A stretch of 64,000 bases of DNA from Rotaria macrura. Its lineage: Eukaryota > Rotifera > Eurotatoria > Philodinida > Philodinidae. This document shows positions 60,626 to 64,000 of the stretch, in pieces. The stretch lies in NCBI GenBank assembly GCA_900239685.1, contig OENT01000305.1, positions 1 through 64,000 of the forward strand, given 5' to 3'. Every line of letters begins with the position of its first letter. Position 1 is the first letter of the stretch. The translations under genes and the position numbers were made by a program. The notes under the pieces were generated by a model, which saw only the letters and a list, made by a program, of their open reading frames with translations, was not told where the DNA came from and searched no databases.

Positions 60626-63600
60626 TCAACTAATGCTTCCTTTCGATCGGTTGGATGATCGGGATCTATAAAAACAAAACAAGAAAACGTGATGTTAAAA
60701 AATCCATATTAATCTACTTGATTTGTCCAGCAAGTAATGGATTAAATGCATAAAGCCAATCATGAACATCTTTGTCAGCCAATGGTTGAATGAGAAAACC
60801 ACGATTCTTTGAAACAACGGAAAATGAATTTCGAGTACTCTGTTAAATAAATATAACATGCATCATTGAAAGAAAATTGTGCACTGAAAGAAAAAAATTG
60901 TTCGATTTACTCGCGTTTCGTTTGTATATTCTTCATTATTGAATTCAATACGAGCTATTCCTAAATTAATCAATCCACGTATAACAGGATCTTTTTCATG
61001 ATTGTATATAAATGCAAATGGACGTCGTATAACCTAGAAAATAAAATCACTTGTGTGTCTTGAATTCAGAAGTCTTCAGATATTTATGCAACATACAACA
61101 AACTTCTTCGTCCAATCGGTTCCTTTTTCTCCTAAAATTTTTAAATAGCCACGACGTAATACAACCGATGACATGTGAACTTCTTCGATTGATAGACTAA
61201 ATTTCGACGTCATACTCGGTGCATTCATTAAGCTTTCCATGGAACGTGATTTTAACATGTTAGGCGATTTGGAATCATGAAGATTACTAACACAATTTGA
61301 TGATGGTATTGAATTTGATGGATCTGCATGAGATAACATTCTATCAAGAAAGAAAATTAAATGAAATTCATTGTTTCAGAAGTAATGGAAAACCAACGAC
61401 AAAAACATTTTATACAGAGCAATCTGAACACATGTTAGAAACTGTCGCTACATCAAGTTCTATGACGAGAGCAGTGTGTTCCAGTAGCTCGCATGCAAGT
61501 AACGGAGTTCATTCGGCATGTTGGTCTTTTAAAGTCTATCAAAGGATTGTCTTAGTAAGACTTGCTAAGATATGATATCAATTTTCCTTTCTTTGCTATC
61601 ATTAAAAAACTTCGCCTTTGATTTTTTTATTTACTTGGAAAAATCAAAACCACTGGAAGATGCTTTCATAAGAGAATTCATTATGTTAGCCGTATGCATA
61701 TGTGATAATTGAGAACCGCCAATGGAGGACGATGATGACGATTTCACCAAAGAATGAATAGCACGGGTGTCATCCGATGAAAGACGTTCATTTGTTACCT
61801 ATCAAATAGATATGTTAGTTCACTATTATTTTCGATGATTATTGTTTTCTATGACTTACTTCACTATTGATGGCTGTCAATTTTGATATTGCTGGCAGTG
61901 ATGATGTCATCATATTCAAACAGTGACGAAGTAATTTTTGTTGATGTTCATCAAATATATCATTAACCGACGATTGACTTTTGTCCGATGATATATCGTT
62001 TGATGACTTCGAGGAAATTTCAAGACCATTTTTGACTTGTAAAATATGTCTCGTATGTTCAACCTAATAGACAGACAAATAAGATTTTTCGAACGATCCC
62101 TTTAAGCTTACGATGTGAAACACGATGTAACTAGCATAGGCTAATCAAAGATAGATGATTTTCTAATCTTTCTAGTCAGGGATTTACTTTCACTTCGTCA
62201 TTTCAATTAACTTTTCAATCAAATATATCTTACACAAATAGACAAGAGACATATGTGATAGACAGTCTTTAATTATATTTCAACAACAGATATTACAATC
62301 TTCAAGAGTTCTCACATAACTACAGGGAACAACTAGGGTCAACTTGTTCTCTCGTTCGAACCAAACAAAAACAAAACGATTTTCTTTTGTTTTAATTTTT
62401 AGTGAAACGAGTATTGTCTTCCTCGAGTCGTGTCAGCATTTTTGATACATCTTTCATAAAACGCATGACTTCTATTATCTTAAATATTTTGACTTCTAGT
62501 TACTAAAAACCAACTGATTTGACGTATTACTATTCGATAAGTCTACTGTTTACAAGAACAAAATAGTTTCTTTACAAAAACAAAAACGAAAATTACTGCA
62601 GAAAAGCATGTCGGCGCAATATGAGATTCGAGGTAAATTTTTGCAGAAGTACTGAAGTTGTTGTACTCAATTAAAACTTACCAACTACAGCGAAAGTATA
62701 AGGTTCTCACAGTTAATAGTATCTCTGATGATGGACAGGACGATATAAAACGCTAACTCTCATACGTTAAGATCTCGTTCCAATCTTAGTTCACAGAAAA
62801 CGAAAACCTAGAACAATAATAGTTCTCTATTGTTCGGCTACTACTAAACATACACATTCTATTTTGTATAGTTTTTGTAAATCTTGTTGATGTTCAATAA
62901 TCAATGAATCACTTCTTGGTTTCCAGCCATGTAACATTTCCTCGCCACGTACATAAATTTTTGATGTGTCAATCACTTTTCTTTGCCTTCGTTGTACGCC
63001 AGGGCTTAAGTTTGAGAAATTATTTGTCGATGCATTGACTAGCGAACTATACTTTAACTTTAATTCATAGATAGCAGCTATAGAATTAGAATGATCATCA
63101 TATGCGGATGACCGAGTTATGGAATTCGATGGTAGAAAAAAATTTTTCAACGATGAACGTAGACGTGATGTTGAATCACCACCACGTGAACATAATATCA
63201 GACAAAGATCTTTGGTTATAATAGCTGGTTGAAAACAGTTTTCTATTTCAAGATATGATGATATTGTTAAATACACTGAATTACCACTTTGTGTGCAACG
63301 ATTTAATAACAATGAATTATGTAATGACGAATCCCAAGCGACTTCAAAATGATAAAATGTTCGTTCATCATGCTGTTTCTGTATATAGTGAGATGATACA
63401 ATATTCAATGAAAGGTTTTGACCATCAGTTTCATCGAATACAGTATTCTGCAGACTACGAATTCGACCTAATGGAGAATAAAAAATTGAACGTAAAACGA
63501 TGCTATCGAGAAGATAATTGTATTTCGAAGAGTTCTCTACATACCAACAACAACTTCACGAACATTTCTCCAAATAAGTTCTGCACTTGTTTCATGACAT

Positions 63601-63920
63601 AGTGTTATTCCAATTCGACGTTGAATACCTTGATGAAGAATATAACGACCAGAACTTGATGCATCATCGGAATAATCAACAGTTACAGCAGCATATCTAA
63701 AAAATTGGAATGAAGATGAACAATGAACATATCTTAAAACTTACTCGCCACTTGGTGATAGTTCTAAGATTTCGTACCAAACAAGAAGATCATGAACAGA
63801 ATGTGTTTGATTTGTTGTACTGAAGAATGAAAATAAAATATAATCTATTGTGACCGCACATACGTATTAAAATGATTATTTTTTTTTCTATACTCTTTGA
63901 AATAGACAGTAGAACTGACG
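60626..63920 (-). CDS. KIF1: Kinesin-3 (KIF1/UNC-104) C-terminal part, gene continues beyond right edge
   Basis: Exons on the minus strand: 63920-63864 (tentative), 63819-63745, 63696-63545, 63467-62854, 62063-61860, 61798-61635, 61340-61097, 61033-60911, 60839-60718 and 60665-60626; all phases agree. In order they encode [19 protein letters not shown], the KIF1 stalk region [19 protein letters not shown]...[13 protein letters not shown], the highly conserved [22 protein letters not shown], the [23 protein letters not shown] block, a Ser-rich linker, and the C-terminal PH domain ([31 protein letters not shown] to [16 protein letters not shown]) that binds phosphoinositides on synaptic-vesicle-type cargo. 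The protein moves vesicles toward microtubule plus ends. The motor, FHA and coiled coils lie past base 64000. Introns are 44-77 bp except two (790 and 294 bp). Retention of the last intron would stop at TAG (60716-60714). Confidence 0.92.
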
Positions 63921-64000
63921 CTATGATTCATGTAAAATAAACAAATGTGAACAACAGATTTTTCCAGAGGAGAGTTTCAATAAAAATGAAAATTCTAATT

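Overview
The window reads as animal nuclear DNA, most likely from a bdelloid rotifer (Adineta/Rotaria-like). It is AT-rich throughout. Spliced genes use short GT-AG introns, mostly 44-84 bp, with phases that close exactly. Clear animal genes (kinesin-3/KIF1, a 7TM receptor, an SLC52 riboflavin transporter) sit beside genes with bacterial- or fungal-like architecture: a glutathionylspermidine synthetase/amidase-like protein, a YbaY/YscW-fold protein, a class V PLP enzyme, a UDP-glucuronate 4-epimerase and a DXD glycosyltransferase. Two ADP-ribosyltransferase genes of the NAD:arginine type are also present. This mixture of metazoan genes, apparent foreign genes and ARTs is typical of bdelloids. 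The taxon is an inference from gene content only; no rRNA or mitochondrial marker is present.

Layout. 1-4.9 kb: no gene, but the end of one hAT-type element and a complete 1.49 kb hAT-like element with target-site duplications. 4.9-5.9 kb: a two-exon GPCR. 6.3-8.6 kb: two more non-autonomous elements, one a near-complete fold-back. 8.6-15.8 kb: no recognisable gene; islands of higher GC and fragments of repeats. 15.8-18.9 kb: a four-helix membrane protein and a DXD glycosyltransferase. 21.9-24.3 kb: a TA-flanked MITE just upstream of the glutathionylspermidine enzyme relative. 26.1-28.8 kb: the class V PLP enzyme (three exons) and the YbaY-like gene. 31.2-33.3 kb: an SLC52 riboflavin transporter copy interrupted by three in-frame stop codons. 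35.0-35.7 kb and 39.9-41.6 kb (minus): the two ADP-ribosyltransferases, separated by two copies of the same TA-flanked MITE family seen at 21.9 kb. 41.6-50.7 kb: no recognisable gene. 50.7-51.8 kb (minus): a six-exon two-PLAT-domain protein. 55.9-57.0 kb: the epimerase (three exons). 60.6 kb to the right edge (minus): the C-terminal part of a kinesin-3 gene, with the rest beyond the window.

There is no operon logic. The common thread is a gene-poor, transposon-rich interval that carries several apparently foreign metabolic genes (thiol-polyamine, sugar-nucleotide and sugar-transfer chemistry) between ordinary animal genes. The strongest oddities are: (i) the glutathionylspermidine-type protein, which keeps its amidase triad but has lost key synthetase residues and ends in a CaaX-like tail; (ii) an N-myristoylation/palmitoylation signal on a receiver-ART-TPR protein; (iii) three families of non-autonomous DNA elements whose ends and target-site duplications can be read directly.
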